Source: CAVTBT01 sp963733065 (GTDB lineage Bacteria; Actinomycetota; Thermoleophilia; Gaiellales; Gaiellaceae). Taken from it: 64,000 nt of DNA. Positions 32,794-43,000 of this stretch are shown one piece after another. The stretch lies in assembly GCA_963733065.1 (NCBI GenBank), contig CAVTBT010000001.1, positions 248,001 through 312,000 of the forward strand, written 5' to 3'. Below the pieces are notes generated by a model. That model searched no databases. It was not told where the DNA came from and saw only the letters and a list, made by a program, of their open reading frames with translations. Position 1 is the first letter of the stretch. Every line of letters begins with the position of its first letter. A program made the position numbers and the translations under genes.

Positions 32794-34289
32794 GCGGATT
32801 GCTCCGCGAGCGCGCGCCGATCGATCTTGCCGTTGCTCGTCCGCGGCAACTCGTCGTGCACGGTGACGTGGCGGGGCACCTTGTAGTCCTCGAGCCGCTC
32901 CGAACAGTAGATCCGGAGCGCGGCGACGTCGAGGTCGGCGCCCGCGCGCGGCGAGACGTGCGCGTGGACGGCCTGGCCGAGCAGCCGGTCGGCGACGCCC
33001 ACGACCGCGGCCTCGTGCACCCCGGGGGCGCCGTGCAGCACGTCCTCGATCTCGCGGGGCACGACCTTCTCCCCACCGGACTTGATCAGGTCGTCGCGGC
33101 GCCCGACGAAGTACAGGTAGCCGTCCTCGTCGGTGCGGAAGAGATCGCCGGTCGCCAGAACACGCTCCCACGGCCACCGCCCCGGCCGCAGGCGGCCCGC
33201 CGTCAGCTCGGGGTCGTTCCAGTAGCCCTGCATGACGTGGGCGCCGCGGATCATCAGCTCACCGACCTGGCCCGGTCCGAGCACGGCGCCCTGCTCGTCC
33301 TCGATCCAGGCCTCCGTGCCCGGGATCGGAATCCCCACCGAGCCCGGTCGCGCGTCGAGCTGGTCGGGCGGGAGGTACGTCGCGCGCTTGCACTCGGTCA
33401 AGCCGTACATCGAGTAGAGGCGGGCGTTCGGGAACGTGCGGCGGATCGCCTCGATCGTCGGCGTCGGCAGAGCAGCCCCCGTGTTCGTGAGGAACCGCAG
33501 ATCCGGCAGCTCGCGCTCCGCGAGGCCGCGCAGCGACAGCAGCACGTGGAAGACCGTCGGCACGCAGGGCAATCCCGTGATCCGCTCGGCCTCGAGCAGC
33601 TGGACGACCCGGCCGGGAAACGCGAAGCCCTGCTCGAGGACGAGCGTCGCCCCGACGCGGATCGTCATCAGCAGCTGGTAGAGGCCGTAGTCGAAGGAGA
33701 GCGGCACGACGCAGAGCACGCGGTCGGACTCCTCCATCCGCAGGTACTCGATGATCGAGTCCGCGGCGAAGGTCATGTTGCCGTGGGTGAGCGTCACGCC
33801 CTTCGGGTCGCCGGTCGACCCCGAGGTGTAGATCACCGCGGCCAGGTCGACGCTGACGGCGCGGACCGTTCCGTCGGAGCCGCTGTCGGTGTCGTCGAGA
33901 TCGGTGACGACCGGAATCTCGCCGGCGACCTCCATCGCCTCGCGCACGACGGCCTCGCGCTCGCTGTCGCAGATGACGGCCGCGGCCCCGGAGTCGGCGA
34001 GCACGTGCGCCAGCTTGTCGCGCTTGATCGTCGGGTTGAGCGGCGAGAACGCCGCGCCGGCGCGCAGCACGCCGTAGATGGCGATCGCCGCCTCGACGCC
34101 GTTCGGAAGCACGATCGCGACACGGTCGCCGCGCTCGACGCCGAGCGCGTGCAGACGCGCCGCGAGGCCGTCCACCAGGCGGTCGAGCTCGCCGTAGGAC
34201 ACCGTGCGCGCACGCGCGACGATCGCCTGCCGGTCCGGGTCCCGTGCGGCCGCCGCCCGCAGGTCCTCCGCGAAGGTCCTGCCTCTCAC
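32790..34289 (-). CDS. AMP-dependent acyl-CoA/acyl-ACP ligase
   Basis: 499-residue ANL-superfamily adenylating enzyme. Phosphate loop YTSGSTGDPKG, ALYSMYGLTECKR-like region (LYSMYGLTECK), hinge TGDLFRTDEDGYLYFVGRRDD, KSGGEKV and the catalytic Lys in TSNGKIDRRAL near the end. It activates a carboxylic acid as acyl-AMP and loads CoA or, given the neighbouring carrier protein, a phosphopantetheine arm. The sequence resembles ligases found with asparagine synthase and ACP genes in exopolysaccharide-linked clusters. GTG start overlaps the ACP stop. Confidence 0.9.
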   Translation of the reverse strand: MRGRTFAEDLRAAAARDPDRQAIVARARTVSYGELDRLVDGLAARLHALGVERGDRVAIVLPNGVEAAIAIYGVLRAGAAFSPLNPTIKRDKLAHVLADSGAAAVICDSEREAVVREAMEVAGEIPVVTDLDDTDSGSDGTVRAVSVDLAAVIYTSGSTGDPKGVTLTHGNMTFAADSIIEYLRMEESDRVLCVVPLSFDYGLYQLLMTIRVGATLVLEQGFAFPGRVVQLLEAERITGLPCVPTVFHVLLSLRGLAERELPDLRFLTNTGAALPTPTIEAIRRTFPNARLYSMYGLTECKRATYLPPDQLDARPGSVGIPIPGTEAWIEDEQGAVLGPGQVGELMIRGAHVMQGYWNDPELTAGRLRPGRWPWERVLATGDLFRTDEDGYLYFVGRRDDLIKSGGEKVVPREIEDVLHGAPGVHEAAVVGVADRLLGQAVHAHVSPRAGADLDVAALRIYCSERLEDYKVPRHVTVHDELPRTSNGKIDRRALAEQSA

Positions 34290-34555
34290 GCGGTGGTTCG
34301 CTTCCGCTCCACGTAGCCCGTGATGGCGTCGATCGAGCCGAAGTTCTCCTCGGTGATGTCGACGTCCTCGACGGTCACTCCGTAGCGCGACTGCACCTCC
34401 TCGACGAGCTCGACGAAGCCGAGTGAGTCGACGATGCCGAGCGTCAGGAACTCGTCGCCGTCCCCGAGCTGGATCCCGGGGTGCAGGTAGAGGAAGTTCT
34501 CCTCGATGTACGCGCGCATCTCCGTGCGGACGTCGCCGCTGCCAACCTCTGTCAT
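34286..34555 (-). CDS. Acyl carrier protein
   Basis: 89 residues. Four-helix carrier with the phosphopantetheine site GIVDSLGFVEL (Ser44). Differs from the fatty-acid ACP (no DSLD.VELVM motif), so it is a dedicated carrier for this cluster. ATGA overlap with the asparagine synthase stop and GTGA with the ligase mean strict co-translation of the three genes. Confidence 0.9.
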   Translation of the reverse strand: MTEVGSGDVRTEMRAYIEENFLYLHPGIQLGDGDEFLTLGIVDSLGFVELVEEVQSRYGVTVEDVDITEENFGSIDAITGYVERKRTTA

Positions 34556-36525
34556 GCCGCCTCCTCGCGGGACTCGCTGGTTCGATCGATACGAATGTGC
34601 GGCTCGCCGGTCTCGGGCGGGTAGGCGGCGGTTCCGCGCCCGACGAACTCGCGATGCCAGAGCTGGGTGGAGAGGATGCCGACGAACGCCATCGCCTCCC
34701 GCGCACCGGTGGCCCGGCCGGCCTCGCACCGGCGCAGGAGCGCGGCGACGCGCGACCCTTCCCAGATGCCGGTCTCGGCGAGCGCGCCGGGCGAAAGCGC
34801 GTCGGCCACCCAGCCGGGCGCTTCGGTGCCGACGAAAGGTGCGATCTCCGGAGCGCGGTACGGTTGCTTGCCGCGGTCGGCGATCGCGGCCGGCAGCACC
34901 TTCGCGGCCACGTCCCGCAGCGCGGCCTTTTCGCGCATGCCGTCGAGCTTGCGGTCGTCCGCCAGACTGGCGGAGTAGGCGAACACCCGGTGGTCGAGGA
35001 ACGGGAAGCGGCCCTCGACCCCGTGCGCCATCGCGACCCGGTCGCCCTGGGCCGAGAGCAGGTAGGGCTCCAGGAGCGTCGCGAGCTCGAGCCACGCGGC
35101 CCGCTCCAGCCGGCTCCAGCGCGGGAACGCCTCCGGCAGCTCGGCCCGCAATCGGTCGAGCGCGGTGGTCGCGCCGGTCTCGGCGACGATCTCGGGCCGG
35201 AAGAACGCCTTGACCGCGGCGGTCGCCTGAACGCGTGTGAGGTGCGAGCCCAGCTGGTCGTCGTCGGCGCCGGTCTCGAGCAGGAAGCGGCGCCATGCCG
35301 GCCCGCGTCGTGCGGCCGCCGGGCCGAGGTACGCGTAGAGCTGGTCGAGCAGCGTCACTGCCCGCTCCGGCTCACGCCGGTACAGCTCGCGGAGCACGAC
35401 CTCCTTGAACAGCTCGTAGCCCCAGAAGAGCTCGTCGGCGCCCTCGCCGGTCGCGACCACCGTGATCGCCTGCCGGCGCACCTCGCGCGCGAGCAGGTAG
35501 AGCGGCACGGGCGCGGTGCGCACGAGCGGCGTCTCGGCATGGCGGACGACATCGGGGAAGGCGTCGGCGATGTCGCGAGGTGTCGCCTCGACGACATGGT
35601 GACGGGTGCCGATCGCCCGGGCGACGGCCTCCTGGTGCACGCGCTCGTCGTAGCGGGCGTCGACGAACGCGATGGAGAACGTCCGCAGCTCGTGGTCGGT
35701 CTCCGCCTGGGCGAGCGCCGTGATGAGGCTCGAGTCGAGGCCGCCCGAGAGGTAGGTGCCGACCGGCACGTCAGCGCGCAGCCGCAGCCGGACACTGTCG
35801 CGGAGCAGCTCCTCGAGGTCGCCCTCGGGCGCGCCCTCCGGCGCGTAGGCGGGGCTCCACCAGGACCGCTCCTCGACGATCCTGCCTCGCTGCCACACGA
35901 CCAGTCCTCCGGGCCGGACCTGGCTGACGCCTCGGAAGACGGTCCGCGGCGGCCGGGCTCCCCAGAGCGTGAACACCTCGTCGAGGCCGGCCAGATCCGG
36001 GGCCGCCTCCACCTCGCCCGACGCGAAGAGCGCCTTCGCCTCGGAGCCGAACACGAGCGTGCCGTCGCCCAGCAGCGAGTAGAGGAGCGGGCGGACGCCG
36101 AAGCGGTCGCGGACGAGCGTCAGCCGCCGCTCCGACGGCTGCCACCACGCGAGCGCGAACTGGCCGTTGAGCCGATCGAGAGCCGCGGTGCCGTCCCGTT
36201 CGAGGAGACGGAGCACGACCTCGGTGTCGCACGTCGTCGCGAACGTCTCGCCACGGGCCTCGAGCTCGGCACGCAGCTCCGGGTGGTTGTAGACCTCGCC
36301 GTTGTAGACGAGCAGGCCGCCGTCTGGCGAGGCCTCGACGGGCTGCCAGCCGCGCGGCAGGTCGAAGATGGCGAGCCGCGCCGACGCGAGCCCCGCACCC
36401 GCGTCGAGGGCGAGGCCGAACCCGTCGGGGCCGCGGTGCCGGATGGCACCGACCATGCGGCGGAGGGTCAGCTCATCGACGGGCTGCGAGGCATCCGTCC
36501 GGACGATCCCTGTCAGCCCACACAT
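34552..36525 (-). CDS. asnB: Asparagine synthase (glutamine-hydrolysing) family amidotransferase
   Basis: 657 residues. N-terminal class II glutaminase with nucleophile Cys2 (MCGLTGIVR), RHRGPDGFG, YNGEVYNH and TRLAIFDL-type strand (here ARLAIFDLP); C-terminal synthetase with PP-loop LSGGLDSSLITALA, ATGEGADELFWGYE and FLDHRVFAYS. Full length for AsnB. In a carrier-protein operon such enzymes often amidate a non-asparagine substrate, so the aspartate reaction is not certain. Stop overlaps the ACP start; start shares a base with the stop of the NAD-synthase-like gene. Confidence 0.88.
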   Translation of the reverse strand: MCGLTGIVRTDASQPVDELTLRRMVGAIRHRGPDGFGLALDAGAGLASARLAIFDLPRGWQPVEASPDGGLLVYNGEVYNHPELRAELEARGETFATTCDTEVVLRLLERDGTAALDRLNGQFALAWWQPSERRLTLVRDRFGVRPLLYSLLGDGTLVFGSEAKALFASGEVEAAPDLAGLDEVFTLWGARPPRTVFRGVSQVRPGGLVVWQRGRIVEERSWWSPAYAPEGAPEGDLEELLRDSVRLRLRADVPVGTYLSGGLDSSLITALAQAETDHELRTFSIAFVDARYDERVHQEAVARAIGTRHHVVEATPRDIADAFPDVVRHAETPLVRTAPVPLYLLAREVRRQAITVVATGEGADELFWGYELFKEVVLRELYRREPERAVTLLDQLYAYLGPAAARRGPAWRRFLLETGADDDQLGSHLTRVQATAAVKAFFRPEIVAETGATTALDRLRAELPEAFPRWSRLERAAWLELATLLEPYLLSAQGDRVAMAHGVEGRFPFLDHRVFAYSASLADDRKLDGMREKAALRDVAAKVLPAAIADRGKQPYRAPEIAPFVGTEAPGWVADALSPGALAETGIWEGSRVAALLRRCEAGRATGAREAMAFVGILSTQLWHREFVGRGTAAYPPETGEPHIRIDRTSESREEAA

Positions 36526-37496
36526 CAGCCAGCGTCGACGATGATCGGAGGTGCATGGAGGTACTCGGTGGCGACGCGCCGCCGCGCGATCTCTCGGTAG
36601 GCGATTTCCACGTCCGCTGGCTCCAGACCCGCCCGACCTGACAACTGCTGCGGCTGAATGCCCTGCTCGACGCCCCAGAGCAACACGTCCATGCGCTCGT
36701 ACGGATGGCCGAAGTAGAACTCCTCCTGCGTCTGGGGCATGCTGAAAGTCTCGGTCGTCGGTGCCCGCGTTGCAATGGCCGCGGGCAGTCCGAGCTCGCG
36801 GGCCAGCAGGTACACCTGGCTCTTGTAGAGCCGGGCGATCGGCTTGACGTCCGCGAGGCCGTCGCCGCCCTTGACGAAGAACCCCTGGTCGTACTCGAGC
36901 AGGTTCGGCGTGCCGACGACCGCGTAGCCGAGGCGATCGGCCCACGTGTACTCGAACACCTTGCGGACCCGCTGCTTCATGTTCGTCGCGGAGATCAGCT
37001 CCTGGTAGACGTCCGCCGGCAGCCGGCGAGACTCCTCGGTGCCGTCCGGGCGCTCGACCACGAGCGTGAACACGATGATCCCGCCCGTCGGGGCCGAGCG
37101 GACGAGCTTGTGCCGCCAGTGGGGCTCGTAGTCCGGGAACACACGGCGGATCGCGTCGTCGCGCCGGCGGTAGCACCCCAGCCCCTCGAGCGCGCCCGTG
37201 ATCGGCTCCTCGACCGTGCGGGCGCCGAGCGCGGTCGCGAGCTCCAGGCCGAGGTCCGAGGAGGAGCCGCCGATATCGCGTTCCGGAAGGCGCAGGCAGA
37301 GGACGTGGTCGGGGCCGACGGCGCGCGCGCAGATGCCGGCGACGACGCCCGAGTCGACGCCGCCGGAGACCGCGACGACGGCTCCACGGCGGCGCAGGCG
37401 GCGAATCGCCGCCGCCGTCTCGTCGACAAGGCGCGCCAGGCACGCGGCAGCGTCGAAGGGGACGCCGGGAGGCGCTTCCGCACCGTCTGCCGTCAT
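36525..37496 (-). CDS. nadE: NAD synthase family (ammonia-dependent) adenylating amidoligase
   Basis: 323 residues. PP-loop SGGVDSG at 44-50, PERDIGGSSSDLGLEL, ISATNMKQRVRKVFEY, VVGTPNLLEYDQGFFVKGGDGLADVKPIARLYKSQV and the QTQEEFYFGHPYERMD tail follow the NadE pattern. It lacks a glutaminase domain. It is longer than typical NadE (about 270), with an insertion at VFTLVVERPDGTEESRRLPAD. Because it sits between an acyl-CoA dehydrogenase and asparagine synthase, it may either supply NAD or form an amide in the cluster's product; I cannot decide. Confidence 0.82.
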   Translation of the reverse strand: MTADGAEAPPGVPFDAAACLARLVDETAAAIRRLRRRGAVVAVSGGVDSGVVAGICARAVGPDHVLCLRLPERDIGGSSSDLGLELATALGARTVEEPITGALEGLGCYRRRDDAIRRVFPDYEPHWRHKLVRSAPTGGIIVFTLVVERPDGTEESRRLPADVYQELISATNMKQRVRKVFEYTWADRLGYAVVGTPNLLEYDQGFFVKGGDGLADVKPIARLYKSQVYLLARELGLPAAIATRAPTTETFSMPQTQEEFYFGHPYERMDVLLWGVEQGIQPQQLSGRAGLEPADVEIAYREIARRRVATEYLHAPPIIVDAG

Positions 37497-37518
37497 GGAG
37501 CCCGTCCGATCGCGTCCA

Positions 37519-38664
37519 TCAGCAACCCAGCTGTTGCGCGATCACCATCTGCTGCACCTCGTCGGTGCCCTCGCCGATGGTGAGGATCTTCGCGTCGCGG
37601 TAGTACCTGCACACCGGGTAGTCCTCGATGAAGCCGTAGCCGCCGTGGATCTGCACGGCCTCCTCGGTCGCGCGCACGGCCAGCCTGCCGGCCACGAGCT
37701 TCGCCTGCGCGGCGGCGAGCAGGCTCAGCTCCCCACGATCCTGTTTCAGGGCCGCGCGGTAGGTGAGCAGGCGCGCCGCCTCCAGCTGCGCCGAGATGTC
37801 CGCGATCTTCCCCTGGATCGCCTGGAACTTCGAGATCGGCTGGCCGAAGGCGCGCCGCTGCTTCGCGTAGGAGAGCGCTTCGTCGAGCGCCCCCTGCGCC
37901 AGGCCGACGCCCATCGCCGCCACTCCGATGCGCCCGCCCTCGAGCGCCTTCATGAACTGGCGGTAGCCGCCGCCGCGCCGCCCCAGCAGGTTCCCCTCCG
38001 GTACCCGGCAGGACGTGAATGCCAGCGGCCGCGTGTCCGAGGCGCGCCAGCCCAGCTTCCGGTACGGCCCGCCGACCTCGTAGCCGGGTGTCCCGTTCGG
38101 GACGATGAGGTTCGAGATCTCGCGCCGGCCGTCGGTCTCCGCGGTCACCGCCGTGATGACGACGCAGCCGGAGATCTCGGTTCCCGGATTCGTGATGAAG
38201 ACCTTCTCCCCGTCGATCCGCCACTCGCCGTCCTCGAGCGCCGCGGTCGTCCGCGTGTTGCCGGCGTCGGTCCCGGCCTCGGGCTCGGTCAATCCGAAGG
38301 CGGCGAGCCGCCGCCCGGAGCAGAGCTCCGGCAGCCACTCGGCCTTCTGCTCGGAAGTGCCCCAGAGGTGGATCGGCATCGTTCCGAGCGACGTGTGTGC
38401 CGCGACCGTGATCGCGAGCGAGCAGTCGACGCGGGCGAGCTCCTCGATCGCGAGCACGAGCGACAACGTGTCGCCGCCGCTGCCGCCGTACTCCTCGGGG
38501 AACGGGATGCCCATGAGCCCGAGCTCGCCGAGCTTCTCGACCGCCCGGTAGGGGAACGTGCCCGTGCGATCGAGCTCGGCGGCGACCGGCTCGACTTCGT
38601 GACGCACGAACTCGCGCACGGTGTCCTGCAGCAGCCGCTGCTCGTCCGTCAGCTCGAAGTCCAT
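37519..38664 (-). CDS. Acyl-CoA dehydrogenase
   Basis: 381-residue FAD enzyme. AFGLTEPEAGTDAGNTRTTA in two blocks is the FAD-binding signature; WRIDGEKVFITNPG, QRRAFGQPISKFQAIQ and the catalytic base Glu365 in IGEGTDEVQQ follow. Full length for the short-chain/butyryl type. It starts the minus-strand operon, 22 bp before the NAD-synthase-like gene. It may desaturate an acyl-CoA or an acyl-ACP made by the cluster. Confidence 0.92.
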   Translation of the reverse strand: MDFELTDEQRLLQDTVREFVRHEVEPVAAELDRTGTFPYRAVEKLGELGLMGIPFPEEYGGSGGDTLSLVLAIEELARVDCSLAITVAAHTSLGTMPIHLWGTSEQKAEWLPELCSGRRLAAFGLTEPEAGTDAGNTRTTAALEDGEWRIDGEKVFITNPGTEISGCVVITAVTAETDGRREISNLIVPNGTPGYEVGGPYRKLGWRASDTRPLAFTSCRVPEGNLLGRRGGGYRQFMKALEGGRIGVAAMGVGLAQGALDEALSYAKQRRAFGQPISKFQAIQGKIADISAQLEAARLLTYRAALKQDRGELSLLAAAQAKLVAGRLAVRATEEAVQIHGGYGFIEDYPVCRYYRDAKILTIGEGTDEVQQMVIAQQLGC

Positions 38665-38774
38665 CGCGCCATGTCGACCACCCGTCCCCGCAGGAAACCA
38701 CGCTGCGCCCCACCGCATAGTGGGGGCCAAACGGGTGCAGGGCAAGGTCCGCGTGCGTGCCGTGGCACGGCCGG

Positions 38775-39830
38775 TCAGGTCGCGAAGACCTCGCCCTCGA
38801 GCCGCGTCAGCAGGGACGAGCTCGTCGCCAGCAGGGCATCGAGCTCCGGGTCCTTGGCGCGCACGGCCGGCCGTCGCGCGTAGCCGAGCACCGCGAACCG
38901 GCGCGTGAGGGCGCCCTGCAGGTGCGGCTCCGCGCGTCCCGTGAGGGCGGCGCTGCCGAGCCCGCGTGCGTGCGCGACGAGCTCGCCGAGCACAACGTCG
39001 ACCTCGGGATCGAGCGCCGCGAGGTGCAGCACGCGGCTGACGCCGCCGCGGCGGGGGAGATACGCGTACCAGCCGACCGGACGGCCGCCGCGGCGCACGA
39101 GGCGGCGCACCAGCGGCCCACGGTAGGTCTCGACGAGCCGGAAGAGGTGGTCGAGCTGCGTCTCGTCGTGGTCGACCCAGACGCGGCGTTGCTTGTTCAG
39201 AGCCGCCACGTGCTGGGCGATCGTGGCGGCGGACGCGTCCTCGCCGGTGACGTCCGCCGGCGGCTCGGGGAACGCACGGCCGAGCAGCCGCGGGCCTGCC
39301 GCCTGGGCGGGCAGCGCGCCGACGGGCACGAACGTCCTGCTCGACGCGGCCTCCCGGCGCATGGCCGCACCCGCGATGCCGCGCAGCCAGCGCACAGGGC
39401 GCAGGACGAGCAGCCAGTCGCTTGCACGGGCCTGGTCGAGATGGCCGCCGAAGATGCCGTACACGCGCCCCACCGCCTCGGTCGCGCTGTCGGCCCATGT
39501 CACCGCCTGCGGCCCGGCGAGGACGCGGCTCAGGAGCAGTGCTCCCACCGCGCCGCCGCGCCGGTCGGGCGCCACGACCGCGTTCGAGCAGCACACGCCG
39601 CGTACGGGCTCGCCGCCGACGCGCAGGCGCCGCGCCTGCACGCCCGTGAAGCCGACGATGTCCTTCCCCTCCACGGCGACGAGCGAGGGGAGCTCCTCGT
39701 CGGCCCACGGGTGGTCGAGCATGAGCCCGACGACAGCGCGCTCGTCGAGAGACCAGCCCTCCATGTGCGCTCGCAGGAGCGCCACGACCGCGGGCACGTC
39801 CGCGTGCCTGAACGGTCGGATCTCGGCCAT
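38775..39830 (-). CDS. GNAT family acetyltransferase
   Basis: 351 residues, two GNAT-like lobes. First lobe: RPFRHADVPAVVALLRAHM, then CCSNAVVAPDRRGGAVGALLLSRVL as acetyl-CoA loop; second lobe: WYAYLPRRGGVSRVLHLAALDPEVDVVLGELVAHARGLG. No signal or membrane segment. Substrate not evident. Own promoter by the TAGCTT box; not part of the operon starting at 38664, which lies 110 bp further on. Confidence 0.78.
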   Translation of the reverse strand: MAEIRPFRHADVPAVVALLRAHMEGWSLDERAVVGLMLDHPWADEELPSLVAVEGKDIVGFTGVQARRLRVGGEPVRGVCCSNAVVAPDRRGGAVGALLLSRVLAGPQAVTWADSATEAVGRVYGIFGGHLDQARASDWLLVLRPVRWLRGIAGAAMRREAASSRTFVPVGALPAQAAGPRLLGRAFPEPPADVTGEDASAATIAQHVAALNKQRRVWVDHDETQLDHLFRLVETYRGPLVRRLVRRGGRPVGWYAYLPRRGGVSRVLHLAALDPEVDVVLGELVAHARGLGSAALTGRAEPHLQGALTRRFAVLGYARRPAVRAKDPELDALLATSSSLLTRLEGEVFAT

Positions 39831-39838
39831 GACGGGCG

Positions 39839-39844
39839 AAGCTA
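39839..39844 (-). promoter_or_regulatory. -10 box TAGCTT of the GNAT gene at 39830
   Basis: On the minus strand TAGCTT is followed by 8 nt and the ATG. Confidence 0.45.
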
Positions 39845-39974
39845 TCAGCGCCACAGGGGCCCGATGCGATGCTCGGGTCGGCATGACCACGGAGACCGGC
39901 GGGTTGACCCGGCGGCGTTCGGCGGAGCGTGCTTCAATCCGCGATCGAGCGCGTGATTCGTGTCATTTGAGTGA

Positions 39975-40002
39975 GTCCGCGGGGCCTGCAGGGCACGCGG
40001 AC
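39975..40002 (+). promoter_or_regulatory. 5'-leader hairpin before the large phosphatase gene
   Basis: GTCCGCG and CGCGGAC enclose a loop that itself contains CCTGCAGG. The right arm abuts GGGGGAGGA, the ribosome site of the ATG at 40016, so folding could affect translation. Confidence 0.4.
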
Positions 40003-40015
40003 TGGGGGAGGACGG

Positions 40016-43000
40016 ATGAGCACTCGTGGACGCTCGTGGGCGGCCGTCGCGGCTGCCGCACTGCTCGTGGTGATCGTCTTCATCGGTCCCGGCGCTGCCA
40101 GCGCAGGCAAGCCGGAGCCGTCGAAGCCGACCGCCGAGAAGGTCGTGTTCTTCGCCGCTGACGGCATGCGGCCGGACCTCGTCGACCAGTTCGCGGACAA
40201 GGGCGCGATGCCGACGATGAAGCGGCTGATGGCGAAGGGAGTCAAGGGCCGGAACGGCCTGCTGCAGGGCTTCCCGCCGAACACCGGCGTCGGCTGGTAC
40301 ACGCTCTCGACCGGCACGTGGCCGTCGGAGCACGGCTCGACGAACAACACGTTCCACCGTACGGGCGAGTCGAACTTCAACAACCGGACCGCCTTTGCGA
40401 CGACCGGAATCCTCCAGGCGGACACGCTCGGCCAGGCGGTAGAGCGGGCCGGCAAGGACGTCGTGGCGGTCGAGTGGGTCGGTGCGAGGAACTACGTGCC
40501 CGCGCTGCAGGGGCCCGTCGTGGACTTCCGCACCTTCTTCTCGGACCGCGGCATCCTCGCCAACTACGACGTGCCCGGTCAGCCGGCCGGCGCGGCTCGG
40601 TTCGGCGTCACCTACCAGCGCGTCGACCTCGACCCGGCCGTCGGCTGGACCGATGTCCCGACCTCCTACAGCCCGGCGCGGCAGGAGCAGCTGAAGGTCG
40701 GGAACACGGCGTTTCCGGCCACGGTGAACGAGGACCGCTTCTACGACCTGTACGTCTACGACTCGACCAACGACTCGACGACGAACTACGACCACGTGCT
40801 CTACGTCCCGTCCACCGCCGGCAAGGACGGCGACGCCTCGGTGGCCGATCTCGAGGCCGGCGACTGGGGCGAGGTGAAGGTGCCGCTCGTCGGCGATCGG
40901 GCCGGCCAGACGGCGGGCTTCTACACCAAGGCCATCGAGATCGCGCCGAACCTCTCGCGGTTCCGGATCTACTACACGTCGATCGCCCGCGTCAACGCGA
41001 CGTACAACGCGCTCGGCCCCGCCGGCTCGGCGGCGTTCGAGGAGACCCTCGCGCGCGAGTTCCCGACGTCCGTGGCGGCCGATTTCGCGCCGCTCGAGGC
41101 CGGAATCGTGGACGAGGACACGTACGTCGAGCAGGGCCTGATGTGGAAGGGCGCGCACTGGGCGTACCTGCGCTACATCTTCGGGCCGCTCGGCGTCGAC
41201 CCCGATCTGCTGCTGCTCGGCAATCCGGTGACCGACGAGTTCAGTCACCAGTTCCTCTCGCTGACCGTGCCGAAGGACATGGACGGCGACCCGAATCCCT
41301 ACTACGACGACGCCACCGACGACGACGTGCCGGACGGCCGCGTCGCGATCCGCAAGGGCTACATCCGGTCCGCCTACGAGGAGGCCGACCAGACCCTCGC
41401 CCTCGGGCGGCACCTGATGGACCGCGACCCGACGACGTTCGTCTCCTCGGACCACGGCTTCGCGCCGCAGTGGCGCGCGGTCAACGTCAGCAAGGTGCTG
41501 GCCGACCTCGGCCTCGGCGCCGAGCAGGTGAGCAACTGCCGCGCCGCCGCCGGCGCGCAGGCGAAGGAATGCCATGCCGGCGGGACGTCGCAGATCTACA
41601 TCAACCTCGCCGGCCGCGATCCCGGCGGGACGGTGCCGGCGGCCGACTACGAGGCGCTGCGCACCCGGATCATCGCGGCGTTCGAGAACCTGCGCGACCC
41701 GGAGAACCCCGGCAAGCAGGTCGTGCTGAAGATCTTCAAGAAGGAAGAGCTGCGGAACGTCGACGGGACGGACGCGCTGCACCCGAATCGCAGCGGTGAC
41801 GTGGTCGTCGTCTTCCGGCCGCCGTACCAGACGGACGCGGCGCTCCCCGGCCAGGTCTTCTCGTTCTCCGAGTTCTTCGGACAGCACGGATACCTGCCCG
41901 ACCTGGTCGACCTCAAGGCGAGCGTGAACATGCACGGCACGTTCATCGCGAGCGGCCCGGGCGTCCGCGACCGGCGGCCGATCCGGGACGTGCGCGCGAT
42001 CGACGTCGCGCCCACGATCGCCATGCTGATGGGGATCCCCGGTCCGCAGAACGCCCGCGGGCGGATCCTCTACGACCTGCTCGAGCGGTCGGATCGGCTG
42101 AAGGAGCTGACGATCCTCAACATCAGCGACTACCACGCGCAGCTCACGCCGCTCTCGGAGGCGTCCGACACGTTCGCCGCGCCGACCTTCGGCATCGGCG
42201 GAGCGGCGTTCCTGAAGCCGTGGTTCGACCTGTATCGCGCCGAGGCGGAGGATGGCTCGCTGACGATGGCGGGCGGCGACTCCTTCGGCGGCGCGACGCC
42301 GCCGATCTCGAACGCCTTCGGCGACAAGCCCGGCGTGGAGGCCCTGAACCTGATGGGCTTCGACGTCGAGGCGCTCGGCAACCACACCTTCGATCGCGGC
42401 GAGGAGTACCTCCGAAAGGAGCTCATCCCGCTCGCCGACTTCGCGATGCTCTCGGCGAACGTGACGTTCCCCGACGGCTCGACGCCGGACGAGTGGGCGA
42501 AGTCGAAGGTGTTCACCGTGAAGGGGCTCAAGGTCGGCGTGATCGGCTTCACCACCGAGGACACGCCGAACCTCGTCTTCCCGGGCCGGCTGGGGCCGTT
42601 CGTCGTCACACCGGTCGTGGCCGCCGTCAACGCCGAGGCCGCGAAGCTCCGTGCCCAGGGCGTCGACCTCGTCGTCGCCATCGGCCACGAGGGTGCGACC
42701 GGCGGGACGGTGAGCGAGCCCACCGGGCCGATCGTGGACATCGCGGACGCCGTCGTCGGCGTCGACGCCGTGATCGGCGACCACAACGACCTGCAGGTGC
42801 TCTCGTTGCGTCCGAACGGCGTGCTGCTCACGGAGAACCGCGGCAAGGGCATCCGCTTCACGCGGATGCGGCTCGTGGTCGACGAGAAGTCGGACACGGT
42901 CGTCTACAAGACCGCGGACTTCCACAAGCCCTGGACGATCGGCGTGACGCCCGATCCGAAGATCCAGGCCTTCATCGACGACCTGAACGCGCAACTCGCG

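Noticed and set aside
39845..42994. Long antisense open frame (1049 codons) opposite the phosphatase fusion
   Set aside because: Frame-shadow of GC-rich coding sequence; Arg/Val/Leu/His-rich with no motif, while the plus strand encodes clear enzyme domains.
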